Of a stretch of DNA of 64,000 nt, positions 61,701 through 64,000 are shown piece after piece; position 1 is the stretch's first letter; each line of letters opens with the position of its first letter. Position numbers and translations under genes: made by a program. The stretch is from NCBI RefSeq assembly GCF_002234915.1, contig NZ_NEWD01000028.1, forward strand, positions 51,356 through 115,355. The letters run 5' to 3'. The notes under the pieces were generated by a model that saw only the letters and a program-made list of their open reading frames with translations, was not told the DNA's origin and made no database searches. The stretch comes from Bifidobacterium vansinderenii (GTDB lineage: Bacteria; Actinomycetota; Actinomycetes; Actinomycetales; Bifidobacteriaceae).

Positions 61701-64000
<2,300 letters not shown>

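Overview
This is a high-GC actinobacterial chromosome segment, most probably from a Bifidobacterium. The reasons are an NAD-dependent DNA ligase with internal insertions, an Mrp/ApbC ATPase without a CxxC motif, a 43-residue protein whose family I do not recognise, dense LacI/ROK regulation, and sugar uptake by GPH symporters and an ABC system with no PTS. I cannot fix the species. From 1 to about 56.2 kb almost everything serves the uptake and intracellular breakdown of pectin, mainly rhamnogalacturonan I (RG-I) and oligogalacturonides. The last 8 kb is mixed housekeeping: mrp, a GH36 alpha-galactosidase, a ROK regulator and ligA.

Layout. 1-5.3 kb (minus): PL26-like RG lyase and two SGNH esterases, divergent from a LacI regulator (5.6-6.7 kb). 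6.7-9.5 kb (minus): divergent GH28, an unrecognised 240-residue protein and an SGNH esterase, translationally coupled. 9.8-13.5 kb (minus): a 43-residue protein and two near-duplicate GPH transporters. 13.9-16.9 kb (plus): GH105 unsaturated-uronyl hydrolase, then DhuD- and DhuI-type enzymes that turn the unsaturated uronate into 2-keto-3-deoxygluconate, ending in a strong terminator. 17.2-26.5 kb (plus): GH28 exo-galacturonidase, GPH transporter, and a tight cassette of five esterases including a CE8 pectin methylesterase. 26.5-27.7 kb: a DUF559-type nuclease-like gene framed by two pairs of identical-stem inverted repeats, visibly AT-richer. 27.7-33.6 kb: two TIM-barrel isomerase/epimerase paralogues around an AraC regulator, a second GH105 and a GPH transporter. 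34.1-40.2 kb: a LacI regulator plus a LacI-like sensor with no DNA-binding domain, L-rhamnose mutarotase (rhaM), a GPH transporter and a third GH28. 40.3-50.8 kb: GH115, a binding-protein-dependent ABC importer, two GH43 enzymes, a YesL-like membrane protein and a LacI regulator. 51.0 kb: tRNA-Thr(GGT). 51.8-56.2 kb (minus): LacI, uxaA and uxaB of galacturonate catabolism.

How it works together. None of the glycosidases, lyases or esterases has a recognisable signal peptide, and only the ABC binding protein is a lipoprotein. The design is therefore import of acetylated and methylated oligosaccharides by five GPH symporters and one ABC system, with cytosolic de-esterification, exo-cleavage by GH28/PL26/GH105, and funnelling of unsaturated uronate (DhuI/DhuD), galacturonate (UxaB/UxaA) and rhamnose (RhaM) to central metabolism. 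UxaC, KDG kinase and KDPG aldolase are not in the window. Two recurrent promoter motifs, ATTGGCAACAA and TTTTTTGCAAA, suggest two separate regulons inside the locus. Start codons were chosen by Shine-Dalgarno spacing and homology, so several genes begin inside longer open frames.
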